This document shows, piece by piece, positions 8,538 through 18,494 of a DNA stretch of 64,000 nt. Positions within the stretch are counted from its first letter, which is position 1, and every line of letters starts with the position of its first letter. The notes beneath the pieces are model-generated. The model did not search any database. It was not told the origin of the DNA and saw only the letters and a list, made by a program, of their open reading frames with translations. The stretch lies in the NCBI RefSeq assembly GCF_026626745.1, contig NZ_JAPNJW010000002.1, positions 4,674,151-4,738,150 on the forward strand, in the 5' to 3' direction. The position numbers and the translations under genes were made by a program. The DNA is from Nannocystis sp. RBIL2. Lineage in GTDB: Bacteria; Myxococcota_A; Polyangia; Nannocystales; Nannocystaceae.

Positions 8538-9234
8538 CGGTTGCCGGCGACGTCGGGCGCCCACGCTACCCGCGCGGCCCGAGAACGCGAAACTTTTCCC
8601 TAAAAATTCACAGGGCGCTTCGCTCACGCTATAGGCGCAATTCGGGACACCTCCGTCTCGTCGGCGGCGGCGGCGGCCCGCTCGGGGCGGCGGGAGCGAC
8701 CGCCCGACGCGTCGCCACCCCGTCCGATCGGGCCACTCCCTCCCTCAGACCGCTCGCGGCGATGGCGGGCCCGCAGGGGCAGACCATGCTTGGCATGGCG
8801 TGAATCGGAGCTCCCGCGCCCGGCCCGTACCCAGAAAGACCGGCCCGCGAGCTTGCGGCCACGACGCTGCGCGAGGCCGAGGTCACCGTCGTGAGCGGCC
8901 TCGGGAGCTGAGTTCGCGCCAGACGCGCCGAGGGAGAACCCACGTGCGCTCGCAGCCCTTGATGCTTCAGCGCCCGGAGCGCCCGGACACCTCTGGGAGT
9001 GAGCGGGACCTCCGCATCCACGCCAGACCTGTCCTGAAGGACAGCCACTTTGCGCGTTCACCGATGCGGAGGCGACCGTCGGACAGCGAGAGGCAGAGGA
9101 CTTTCTCGCAGCTGTCGAGATGCACGTCTACCCTGCCTCCCAGCGAGGGGCGGCCCATGGACCGTCGACTGATGCCGCGCTCGGACCGGCGACGGGGATA
9201 CTGCCGAAATTATGTATATATATATATATATATA
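8538..9234. other. Intergenic region with a short hairpin and an AT microsatellite
   Basis: About 700 bases upstream of the MBOAT gene with no convincing gene on either strand. It should contain the promoter of the acylation run. A CTGTCC-TGAA-GGACAG hairpin of the dispersed family lies at 9029-9044, and a run of TA dinucleotides fills about 9215-9236. Otherwise I see nothing I can name. Confidence 0.5.
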
Positions 9235-9236
9235 TA
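9215..9236. repeat. (TA)n microsatellite
   Basis: Roughly eleven TA units in a row, preceded by TATG and running straight into the degenerate hairpin at 9235-9252. In DNA this G+C-rich an uninterrupted AT run is exceptional. The intact counterpart hairpin at 10729 is preceded by GATATA, so the run may have grown from that sequence by slippage (inference). Confidence 0.85.
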
Positions 9237-9490
9237 TGACCTTTAAGACATATCACGAAGCACAGTCTTGATGTCGCGGCGGGAACTTGCGCTCGAGCTC
9301 TGAGGCTCCGCGGTGCGGCCGGCCTCGCGGTACTCGTCGCCCAGGTAGCTGACGACCATGCGGGTCCCGAAGTACGCCGCGCCCAGGCTGGCGATCGGCT
9401 GCTTCAGCGCGCCCAGAAAAGGCGTTCGGTGGCCGCCTGGTCGCCGGCGACGCGGTGCGCCCGGCCAGGCCGACCTCGAAGGCGGTACGC
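9235..9490 (-). pseudogene. Duplicated 3' end of the Ser/Thr kinase gene, frameshifted
   Basis: This stretch aligns collinearly with 10729-10985, the 3' end of the kinase gene plus the hairpin beyond its stop. Shared blocks include the coding for FGTRM-x-x-SYLGDEYRE-x-GRTAE and for LKQxIASLGA. Single-base indels (for example at the AAAA run near 9416 and around 9300) split it between frames, and the stop is displaced. The hairpin TATGTCCTTTCGGACATA at 10729 corresponds to TATGACCTTTAAGACATA at 9235-9252, so the element was copied with the gene end. The remnant is not expected to make protein. Confidence 0.85.
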
Positions 9491-9533
9491 GAGCCGGTTG
9501 CCCTCGAGCCGCGGTTCTGTGTAGCGTGCGGAA

Positions 9534-10709
9534 ATGCCTCGAACCACCGGCCCATGGGCGGTCACCACCGCGTTGACGATCGCGGGATGCTCGACCGGCG
9601 ATCGGCGGCGCGAGGTCGACGCGGCGCCGTCGAAGATCGACGACGGCGCAGTCGCTGCCACGCGACCGCAGGATGACTCGCCGACGTTGCCCGGCGCGTG
9701 GGGGCCGGCGCCCGGCCGGATCGTGGACATCGCGGCGACCGACGACACGCTGTTCCTCGCCGACGTGCCGGAGGCGGGGCACCCGATGCGCGTGCATGCC
9801 GGGCGCTGGCAGGGCGGGCAATGGCGGTGGGAGACGCCGTGGAGCGTGCCGTGGCCGCCGACAGTCCCTCCTGGTCACGATCTCGCGGGCAGCGACGCGT
9901 GGCTCGGCGTCGACGCGGGCCCGGACGGCACCCACGTCGCGCTCGCCCGCATCGAGTACCAGGGCGGCTCGCACGGCATCGCGCTCGCCACGCTGAACGA
10001 CGGGGCGTGGACGGACCGCGCGGAGATTTCCAGCCCGACCGACTCCGACATCGCCTTCGGACGGCCGGCCCTGCGCCGCGGCGACGCGCTGTGGACCGCC
10101 GACGGCCACGATCGCCTGTGGCACTACGCCCGCGCCGGCAACCGATGGCAGGGGCAGCCGATCGCGGCGCCCCAGGGCGGCACGCTCCGGGCCTGGCCGC
10201 CGATGGATTGGATGGCCGACGGCAACCGACTGGTGGTCGCGTACGACGACGCTGCGGCGAAGCCTGCGCTCGCGCTGTATTCTATTAAAAACATCGGCGG
10301 CCATGCGCTCGCCGGGACCCGGGCGCTGCCGGGTCCCGTGAGCGCGCTGGCGTTCGCCGGCGCGGAGCTGCTCGTCGGCTTCGCGCGCCCGGGCGCGGAT
10401 GGGGCGATCGTCTGGGCGCTCGCGCCGGCGCTGCCCGATCCGCTGGCTCCGGCGCGTCGCCTCGAGTTCCCCGCGCCGGCCGATCCGAAGCTCGAGCACC
10501 TGTCGGACCTCGACGTCTCCGCCGACTGGGTCCTGGTCCTGCAACCCGACGCCGCGTGGGTGCGCGACATCGGAGCCGCGGGCCCGCCGCGTGCCCTCGA
10601 TCTACCCCCCGCGGACGACGGCGAGCCGCGCCGGCCGTCTGGCGTGTTGATGGGCTCGTTCGCAGTGCTGCTCGTCGACGGTCGACTCGGGACCTTCGCG
10701 CTCGAGTGA
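9534..10709 (+). CDS. Beta-propeller-like lipoprotein
   Basis: A 391-residue protein with an N-terminal signal ending LTIAGC (lipobox), an Asp/Arg linker, then about 330 residues of repeated strand-turn-strand units with spaced Trp and Asp-Gly (WRWETPW, LWTADGHDRLWHYARAGNRWQG, WVLVLQPDAAWVRD in part). This resembles a six- or seven-bladed propeller of the WD/Kelch/sialidase-like group. No catalytic residues can be assigned. The gene sits exactly between the kinase gene and the broken copy of the kinase 3' end. It is convergent with the kinase, and the hairpin at 10729-10746 lies between their stops. Confidence 0.7.
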   Translation: MPRTTGPWAVTTALTIAGCSTGDRRREVDAAPSKIDDGAVAATRPQDDSPTLPGAWGPAPGRIVDIAATDDTLFLADVPEAGHPMRVHAGRWQGGQWRWETPWSVPWPPTVPPGHDLAGSDAWLGVDAGPDGTHVALARIEYQGGSHGIALATLNDGAWTDRAEISSPTDSDIAFGRPALRRGDALWTADGHDRLWHYARAGNRWQGQPIAAPQGGTLRAWPPMDWMADGNRLVVAYDDAAAKPALALYSIKNIGGHALAGTRALPGPVSALAFAGAELLVGFARPGADGAIVWALAPALPDPLAPARRLEFPAPADPKLEHLSDLDVSADWVLVLQPDAAWVRDIGAAGPPRALDLPPADDGEPRRPSGVLMGSFAVLLVDGRLGTFALE

Positions 10710-10728
10710 GCCGATATGCCTATCGATA

Positions 10729-10746
10729 TATGTCCTTTCGGACATA
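10729..10746. terminator. Palindromic hairpin TATGTCC-TTTC-GGACATA between convergent genes
   Basis: A perfect 7-bp stem with a 4-base loop that reads TTTC on the plus strand and GAAA (a GNRA tetraloop) on the minus strand. It lies 19 bases after the lipoprotein stop and 16 bases after the kinase stop, so it can act on both transcripts. It belongs to the GACATGTC-type family. Confidence 0.65.
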
Positions 10747-10762
10747 AACAGCGCATCCTCGC

Positions 10763-12997
10763 CTAGTGTCGCGGCGGGAACCGGCGCTCGAGCGCCGCCA
10801 GCTCCGCGGTGCGGCCCGTCTCGCGGTACTCGTCGCCCAGGTAGCTGGCGATCATGCGGGTCCCGAAGTGCTCCGCGCCCAGGCTGGCGATCGACTGCTT
10901 CAGCGCGCGCAGAAAAATGCGTTCGGTGGCGGCACGGTCACCGGCGGCGCGGTACGCCCTGGCCAGGCCGACCTCGAACGACAGGCGGTACCACGGCGGG
11001 AGGTCCGTCTCCTGGTCGAGGAGCTGCAGCGCGTGCTCGAAGGTGGCGATCGCTCGGCCCGGCCGGCCGACGCGGCGGTAGGCCGTGCCAAGGTCCATGA
11101 GCGAGGGATACGCCGGCAGCCCGCGCCCGGCGAACTCGGCGGTGATGCGCTCCCACTCCGCGACCGCGGCGGAGGGATCGCGGTCCCACAGCCGCTGGGC
11201 GCGAAACAGACGATATGCCATCAGATCGATCTGCTCGCGCGTGGTCGAGGCGCGCGCCCCCAAGAGCGCGTGGGCGTGGCCGAGCAGCGGGGCGTCCGCG
11301 TGCCCGCGCTGCATGGCCGCGAGGGTCGCCACCGCGAGCCGGGTCGTGACGCGCGCGCGGGCCCCCTCGTCCAGCTCGTGCGCGCGCACCGAGAGTGTGG
11401 GGAGGAGCCAGGGCTCGGCGGCATCGAGGTCCTCGGGCGGGCCGGCCGCCCACGCGAGCTCGAGCCGGACCTCGGCGACCTCGAGGTGATCCTCGCCCTT
11501 CTGCGCGATGCGTTCGTCGAGCGCCCGCCGCAGCAGCGCCTCGGCCACCTCGGACTCGCCCGCGCCGCGGAACAGGCGGGCCAGCACGACCCGCAGCTCG
11601 GTGTCGATCTCGGGGTCCTCGTAGACGCGCTCCTGCGCGAGCAGGCTGCGGCCGTAGTCGAGGATCTGGCCGACGGTGAGCTCGCGCGCGCGGAGGCCGT
11701 CGGCGCTCGCGTTCGTCACGAGGTCGACGAGGAACGCCGAGATCGTCTCGGCAGTGCGCCGCTCCTCCTCGAGGTGGGCGGCCTGGACCGCCATCGCCAC
11801 CGAGAAGCCGACGAGCAGCGCGAGCCCCAGCGCCGCCGCCACGAGCGCGCGCCCATGTCGCCGCAGGAGCTTGCCCGCGCGGTAGCGGAGCGTGCCCTGG
11901 CGCGCCTGCACGGGCAGCCCACGCTGGTAGCGGCGGATGTCCTCGGCCAGCTTGTCGATGGTGTCGTAGCGCCGCGCGGCCTCGTGCCGCAGCGCCTTGA
12001 GCACGATCGCGTCGAGATCGCCGGCGACCTGCCGCCGCAGCCGCGCCGCCTCGCGCTGGTCCTCGCGCGTGCCCCGGCTCGCGCTCGCGGGATCTGGCGC
12101 GCTCGGCCGGCGCGGCTCGGGCGGCGCCCTCCCGTGCTCGGAGTCGACGACCGCCGCGTCCGCGTGCGGCAGCCGCCCGCTCAGCAGCCGATACAGCACC
12201 ACGCCGAGCGAGTACACGTCGCTCGCGGTGGTCAGCGATTCGCCTGCGCGCTGCTCCGGGCTGGCGTAATGCGGCGTGTGCGGCCGCGGGCCCGCGCGGG
12301 TGGTCTGCAGCGTCGACGCCCCCGCGGGGTCGAGCAGCTTGGCGATCCCGAAGTCGAGCAGCTTCGGCGTGCCGTCGGCCATCACCAAAATGTTCTCGGG
12401 CTTGAGGTCGAGGTGGAGCACCAGTCGGTGGTGGGCGTAGTCGACCGCGTCGCACACCGCGAGCACCAGCGCGAGCCGCTCGGACAGGCCGAGCCGGCGC
12501 TCCTCGCAGAAGCGGTGCAGCGGCGCGCCCTCGATGGGCTCCATCACCAGGTAGGGCCGGCCGTCGACGTACGTGCCGCCGTCGTACAGCCGGGCGATGT
12601 TCGGGTGATCGAGGCGCGCGAGGATCTGCCGCTCGGCCCGGAACCGCCGCACGAAGTCGCGGCCGTACAGCCCCGGCGCCAGCAGCTTGACCGCCACCTC
12701 GCGCTCGAACTCCTGATCGTCGCGGCGGGCCAGATACACGTCGCCCATGCCGCCGCTGCCGAGCCGGCGGATCACGCGATACGGCCCGATGCTCGTCGGC
12801 TCGTCCTGCTCGGGCAGGGGCTCGGCGGGGTGCTCGAGGAAGTCGCCGGCGCGGTCGTGCGCCGCCGCCAGCTCGAGCGCCTCGGCGCGCAGCGCAAGGT
12901 CGTCGGAGAGCGCGACCACGACGGCATCGCGGCGCTCGACCGGGCAATCGAGCGCCGCCTGCACGAGCTCCTCGAGCTGCTTCCAGCGATCGGTCAC
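10763..12997 (-). CDS. Membrane Ser/Thr protein kinase with C-terminal TPR-like region
   Basis: A 744-residue kinase. The catalytic domain (about residues 70-340) shows the glycine loop LGSGGMGDVYLA, the AVK lysine (Lys104), HLDLKPEN near 195 (Leu in place of the usual Arg of HRD), the DFG of DFGIAK near 213 and YASPEQ. A single membrane helix follows (about 377-400, ALVAAALGLALLVGFSVAMAV), then 340 residues of paired helices like TPR units, predicted outside the cytoplasm. The N-terminal 70 residues are helical. It starts with GTG 3 bases after the ECF sigma stop, preceded by AGGTGA, so the pair is one operon. The kinase may sense or transmit an envelope signal linked to the sigma factor. 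Its 3' end is duplicated at 9235-9490. Confidence 0.9.
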   Translation of the reverse strand: MTDRWKQLEELVQAALDCPVERRDAVVVALSDDLALRAEALELAAAHDRAGDFLEHPAEPLPEQDEPTSIGPYRVIRRLGSGGMGDVYLARRDDQEFEREVAVKLLAPGLYGRDFVRRFRAERQILARLDHPNIARLYDGGTYVDGRPYLVMEPIEGAPLHRFCEERRLGLSERLALVLAVCDAVDYAHHRLVLHLDLKPENILVMADGTPKLLDFGIAKLLDPAGASTLQTTRAGPRPHTPHYASPEQRAGESLTTASDVYSLGVVLYRLLSGRLPHADAAVVDSEHGRAPPEPRRPSAPDPASASRGTREDQREAARLRRQVAGDLDAIVLKALRHEAARRYDTIDKLAEDIRRYQRGLPVQARQGTLRYRAGKLLRRHGRALVAAALGLALLVGFSVAMAVQAAHLEEERRTAETISAFLVDLVTNASADGLRARELTVGQILDYGRSLLAQERVYEDPEIDTELRVVLARLFRGAGESEVAEALLRRALDERIAQKGEDHLEVAEVRLELAWAAGPPEDLDAAEPWLLPTLSVRAHELDEGARARVTTRLAVATLAAMQRGHADAPLLGHAHALLGARASTTREQIDLMAYRLFRAQRLWDRDPSAAVAEWERITAEFAGRGLPAYPSLMDLGTAYRRVGRPGRAIATFEHALQLLDQETDLPPWYRLSFEVGLARAYRAAGDRAATERIFLRALKQSIASLGAEHFGTRMIASYLGDEYRETGRTAELAALERRFPPRH

Positions 12998-13000
12998 GGT

Positions 13001-13570
13001 TCACCTGCCCAGCTCGCGGAACAGCCACGCGCGGGCCATTCGCCAGTCGCGGACCACGGTCGCGCGCGAGCAGCCGAGCAGCTCGGCGGTCTCCTCGAGC
13101 GACAGGCCGCCGAAGAAGCGCAGCTGGACCAGCTGCGCCTTGGGCGGATCGATGGCGCCCAGCCGGGTGAGCGCGTCGTCGATCGCCAGCAGTTCGGGCG
13201 CCCGCACGATGCCCACCTCGGTCTCGACGTCGTCCCAGCCCGCGAGCGTGCCGCCGTCGCGTTTGCCGGCCAGGCGGGCCCGCGCGTGGTCGACCAGCAC
13301 GCGGCGCATGGCCTGGCTGACGACCGCGAAGAAGTGGCGCCGATCCTGCCACTCGATGCGGTCGCGCGCCATCAACCGCGCGTAGGCCTCGTGCACGACC
13401 GCGGTCGGCTGCAGCGTGTGATTCATTCGCTCGCCGCGGAGCTGGCGGCGGGCGATGCTCCGCAGCTGGCCATACACGACGACGATGAGCGCCTCGCGGG
13501 CCCGCTCCTCGCCGGAGCTCCACGCCTTGAGCAGGCCCGTCAGGTCCACCGAAGACTCGTGGTCCGTCAT
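13001..13570 (-). CDS. ECF-like RNA polymerase sigma factor (TIGR02999 type)
   Basis: A 189-residue sigma factor matching the ECF subfamily often paired with Ser/Thr kinases. Region 2 reads GERMNHTLQPTAVVHEAYAR and RRHFFAVVSQAMRRVLVDHAR. Region 4 is a helix-turn-helix, LSLEETAELLGCSRATVVRDW. I chose the ATG at 13570, which has GAGGA eight bases upstream. A TTG at 13591 would add seven residues. No anti-sigma factor is next to it. Instead the kinase gene follows directly, so control by phosphorylation is a reasonable inference. The downstream promoter targets are unknown. Confidence 0.9.
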   Translation of the reverse strand: MTDHESSVDLTGLLKAWSSGEERAREALIVVVYGQLRSIARRQLRGERMNHTLQPTAVVHEAYARLMARDRIEWQDRRHFFAVVSQAMRRVLVDHARARLAGKRDGGTLAGWDDVETEVGIVRAPELLAIDDALTRLGAIDPPKAQLVQLRFFGGLSLEETAELLGCSRATVVRDWRMARAWLFRELGR

Positions 13571-13673
13571 CGATCCTCGATCATGCGCCAAAAGATCTGT
13601 CGATCCCAGAGGGGGTCCACGGGGCCGGGCGATCCGTCGCTACCGCGGCGGATCACCGGCCCCATGGCGCGGG

Positions 13674-14279
13674 CTACGGGTTCTGAACGTCCGGCTTCAG
13701 GCACCCCGTGCCGCAGCAGACGCTCTTGCCGGTGCCGCTGAGCAGCGGGCTGTTGGCGTTCACGTCCCAGTTGCCGTTCGCGTCGACGTTGATCCCGTGG
13801 ATATAGATGGTCTCGACCTCGCCGGTCTTGAGCGACGCCGGGGTGTTGATGGAAAACCCGTGATACTTGTCGGTGAACGGCAGGTCGCCGCGATAGAGGT
13901 CGGCGAGGACGGTGGCCACGTGCTCGCCATACGGATAGGGCGCGTAGCGATCGATGGTGACCCAGGTCGGCGCAGTCGTGTCGCCGTCCTTCACCCAGCC
14001 GGCGATCTTGCTGCAATTGAAGGTGTCGTGGGTACCGACGGGCGTGAAATAGTTGCCGGCAGAAGGCCGCGGGCCGGTGGTCAGATCGGGGAGACCGGGC
14101 AAATCCCCCTGCTCCTCCGCGTCCCCGGCGTCCTCCGCCGTCTCTTCGCCCTCCGCGTCCGCCAGCTCGCCTCCGGCCTCGTCGACCTCCGCGAGCTCCT
14201 CCCCCACCCGCGGCTCCACGTCACAGCCGAAGGCCGCCCAGCTCATCAGCAATACCGTATTCAAGAACATGCGTTGCAT
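13674..14279 (-). CDS. Secreted protein with acidic linker and a C-terminal beta domain
   Basis: A 201-residue protein with a signal peptide ending AAFGC (probable lipobox, Cys19), an unusually acidic Glu/Asp/Ala/Gly linker (about 22-62) and a C-terminal domain. That domain has the pattern C...I-x-GWVKD...P-x-W-V-x-I-D-x-Y, then FRxDLP-like, then HGFSINTPASLKTG. The pattern recurs as an accessory beta-sandwich in many exported bacterial proteins (GWAWD...HGF...TPASL...). The end is Cys-rich (SVCCGTGC). The start ATG has GAGG five bases upstream. A surface-binding module is likely, with no enzymatic signature. Confidence 0.7.
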   Translation of the reverse strand: MQRMFLNTVLLMSWAAFGCDVEPRVGEELAEVDEAGGELADAEGEETAEDAGDAEEQGDLPGLPDLTTGPRPSAGNYFTPVGTHDTFNCSKIAGWVKDGDTTAPTWVTIDRYAPYPYGEHVATVLADLYRGDLPFTDKYHGFSINTPASLKTGEVETIYIHGINVDANGNWDVNANSPLLSGTGKSVCCGTGCLKPDVQNP

Positions 14280-14569
14280 TTCGCCTCTCGTTTCTGCGAG
14301 TCATGGCGGCGGTCGCCTCGATCGCCGCCCTCACCGGGAAAGGCGAGAAGCCCGGTCAAACCGGCTCACGAATTTTTTAAAATGCGTCGAGATTCTCGTC
14401 GGGCGAGTCCGCGCGGAATCGTCGCTACGGCCGGCGCCATTTCGTGCGCGCACAAATGCGCCCGCGGTCGTGCCTCGTACCACGTCCGCCGGCTTTCGCT
14501 GTGAGCCCACCTTCGGTCCAGCGCGTCGCCAACCACGCGCGCACGGTCGCGGCGTCCGGGCCCGATGCT

Positions 14570-15085
14570 TCAGTAGGCTTCGTCGCGCGCGGACATCCAC
14601 GTCTCCCAGGTCAGCCCGACGACGAGGTGTTCGAGCAGCCGCGCGTCGGCGACCTCGAACTCGAGGGTCTGCACCATTTGCAAATCGCGGAACGCGGGGA
14701 GCTCGGGGCTGCTGCTGTTGTTCTGTGCGTGCCACGCCGCGGCCTTCTCGAAGTTCGCGTTGCTGAGCTCGACGATCCGGACGATCTCGGCCTCGGCGCT
14801 CTCGATGAGCTGCTCGTTGAACGCCTCGTCGTGGTTCGCCTGGAGCCCTTCGGAGTACGCGACCAGGCGCGCAGGGGCGCGGGCCGCGAGCTTCGTCGCG
14901 CTCTTCTTCGTCTGGTTCGTGTCCTTGTAGCTGTCGCGCAGCGCGTGGTGCGCGTCGGCGAGGAGCTGGAGCCCGAGGCACTTGTTGGCGGGCACCTCGG
15001 GGTACTGAAAGTTCAGGAGGAGCACCCGCGCGCGAACGGTGCGCTCCTCGAGGGCCTCGATGGTGATCTCGTAGGTCGTGCTCAT
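14570..15085 (-). CDS. Hypothetical protein, helical, cytoplasmic
   Basis: A 171-residue protein without signal peptide or membrane segment. It begins with a beta-like strand (TTYEITIEALEE) and continues mainly as amphipathic helices rich in Ala, Glu and Asn. I do not recognise the family. The codon pattern is typical of the window and no other strand reading is more plausible. It stands alone, separated by about 290 bases from the gene downstream and divergent from the RCC1 lipoprotein. Confidence 0.6.
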   Translation of the reverse strand: MSTTYEITIEALEERTVRARVLLLNFQYPEVPANKCLGLQLLADAHHALRDSYKDTNQTKKSATKLAARAPARLVAYSEGLQANHDEAFNEQLIESAEAEIVRIVELSNANFEKAAAWHAQNNSSSPELPAFRDLQMVQTLEFEVADARLLEHLVVGLTWETWMSARDEAY

Positions 15086-15548
15086 CCGAGGGTCTGTACC
15101 AGAGACGGCGTGGACGACGCGAGTTCAAATTCCGAGGCCCCCAGTGAGCGAGCGTACTCGCCAATGGATTGGCTCAGCGCGAACGGGACAGAGCGTGGGT
15201 GGACGAACGGACCGACAATGGGTGCTGTCATTTCAGAGGTGCTAGCCGTGCGCCTGGGCTACGACCCATCACTCCTGGCCACGGTCGCGGAGCGCCTCGC
15301 GCGGGCGGTGATGCAAGAGCACTCGCTTCGAGCGGCGAGAACACCGCCGCGCGCCTGAATCAGGCCGACTCGCGCCGTGGAGCCGCCGCCGCAATTGATC
15401 CTGACGCCGCCGTCACTGACCCTCCTGACGGTGCCACCGCGACCATGCCGCCTCGATCCGGCACGACGAGGCGCGGCGACCACCAGCGACCGCGATCCGG
15501 CCATTCTCCGGGCGGCGACGACCGACCTTTTTCTTCAGCAGAGCGACC
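15086..15548. other. Divergent intergenic region, nothing recognisable
   Basis: About 460 bases between two divergent genes. It must contain both promoters, but I cannot place convincing -35/-10 boxes. No gene with good codon bias is present. Confidence 0.4.
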
Positions 15549-17111
<1,563 letters not shown>

Positions 17112-17125
17112 CCCCAGATCTTGTG

Positions 17126-17148
17126 GGCGCCCCCGATGAAGGGGCGCC
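17126..17148 (+). terminator. Hairpin after RCC1 lipoprotein gene
   Basis: GGCGCCCC (17126-17133) pairs with GGGGCGCC (17141-17148) over 8 bp, 15 bases past the stop. No T-tract follows, so the assignment is moderate. Confidence 0.5.
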
Positions 17149-17672
17149 TGCGAATCGATGCCAGGGGCCATTCCTTTTCCTCGGCGCGTTTATGAGATCG
17201 GGGCGAATATGCACATTGCCCCGCGCACGCCGGTAGGGCACGGATCGAGCGTATGGCACGTCGCCTGCGCGGAATCTCCGGGTCCCGCCAATTGCGCACA
17301 GGCCCGTCGGCCGCTTCCGCGAAACAATGCGGACAAGCCCCCGTCACGCGCCCGAGTTGTTCCGCCTCCCAGGGCGACGTACCGTGAGCCATCGAACGCT
17401 CGCGCCAAACCGTTCGTGCGCGACGACGGCCCGCTGCGAAAGGAGCATCACGGAGCCGCCCATCGCCGCGCCGAATCTTCTTCGACCCGGTACAAGCCCA
17501 TAAGGCGCCCCCCGATTTTTCGCTGAAGTGCAATTGATCGCGGGCTCGCGTCCACTGTCCCGCAGGGGCGAGAGGCGCGGGGGCAAAAATCGTCCTTGCC
17601 TCGACTCACGGCATACCGCCGCGGGTTCAATCAAGCCTGTCGTCGAATTGTGCTACAGAAAAGCGCAAACGC
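17149..17672. other. Intergenic region upstream of the HDO unit
   Basis: About 520 bases with slightly lower G+C than the surrounding genes and no reading frame with typical codon use. It probably holds the promoter for the two-gene unit starting at 17673. The GGGTTCAATCA near 17626 resembles a tRNA T-arm, but no cloverleaf can be drawn around it. Confidence 0.4.
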
Positions 17673-18443
17673 ATGAGCCAACCTACTTTGACTGGTAGCC
17701 TGGAAATCTACGAAGAGAGCGTGCGGCCCGCACGCGCCCGTTTCGCCGCTGGCGAGTGGGTGACGCGGGTAATCGGCGGCGAGCTGACCCCCGACGCCCT
17801 CGAGCTGTTCCTCCTCTCCTTCTGCGCCCTCGGCGTGCAGATGACCGCCCCGGTCGAAGGGTGGATCCGCCGCGCCGGCGAGCGGTGCCTCGCCGACGGG
17901 CTGAACGAGATCGGCAACGCCCTGGTCGCGCACGCCCGCCACGAGGCCGGGCACGACGCGATGATGGTGGACGACACTCGCTCGCTCGCGGCCTGGCGCG
18001 AGCAGGCGGGCCGCCCCGTCCCCTCGCTCGAGAAGTTGCTCGCGCACCCGCCGACGCCGGGGATCCAGCGCTACGTGCGAGTGCACGAGGACGTGATCGC
18101 CGGGCCCGCGCCGTACGCCCAGATCGCCATCGAGTACGAGATCGAGCGCCTCTCGGTGACCTACGGCCCGAGCTTCATCGCCCGCTGCCTCGCCGACCTC
18201 GGGGCCGACGTGAAGCAATGCCTGAGCTTCGTCCAGGACCACGTCGAGCTGGACGTCGGCCACACGAAGTTCAACGCGAGGAAGCTCGACCAATTCCTGA
18301 AGCAGCGCCCCGAAGCGCTGGACGACCTGGTCGCGGCCGGCTCCGAGGCGCTCGCAGCCTACGACCAATTCCTGGGCGACGCGCTCGCGCTCGCGCTCGG
18401 CATGTCCGCCGAGACGCAGGCGCGCGGCCCGGTCGCGTCCTGA
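17673..18443 (+). CDS. Heme-oxygenase-like diiron oxidase (HDO superfamily)
   Basis: A 256-residue all-helical protein with the complete ligand set of heme-oxygenase-fold diiron enzymes: Glu91-x-x-His94 (HARHEAGHD), a central Glu (Glu154 or Glu157 in IAIEYEIERLSV) and His190-x3-Asp194-x2-His197 (HVELDVGH). The spacing matches known members such as UndA. Enzymes of this fold use O2 and two irons for oxidative C-C cleavage, N-oxygenation or desaturation of amino acids and fatty acids. The substrate here is unknown. The downstream gene starts 51 bases later after a strong AGGAGA site, so the two probably form a unit. A weak 7-bp hairpin (18447-18469) lies between them. Confidence 0.75.
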   Translation: MSQPTLTGSLEIYEESVRPARARFAAGEWVTRVIGGELTPDALELFLLSFCALGVQMTAPVEGWIRRAGERCLADGLNEIGNALVAHARHEAGHDAMMVDDTRSLAAWREQAGRPVPSLEKLLAHPPTPGIQRYVRVHEDVIAGPAPYAQIAIEYEIERLSVTYGPSFIARCLADLGADVKQCLSFVQDHVELDVGHTKFNARKLDQFLKQRPEALDDLVAAGSEALAAYDQFLGDALALALGMSAETQARGPVAS

Positions 18444-18494
18444 CAGGGCTCGCTCGCCTGGCGCGAGCCGGCTCTACCCTCATTAGGAGATGTC

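Noticed and set aside
8800..9246. A 148-codon frame ending in repeated Tyr-Ile encoded by the AT run
   Set aside because: Arg/Ser/Pro-rich with poor codon bias, and its C-terminus is only the microsatellite.
17600..17650. GGGTTCAATCA, another tRNA-like T-arm
   Set aside because: No matching stems on either side.
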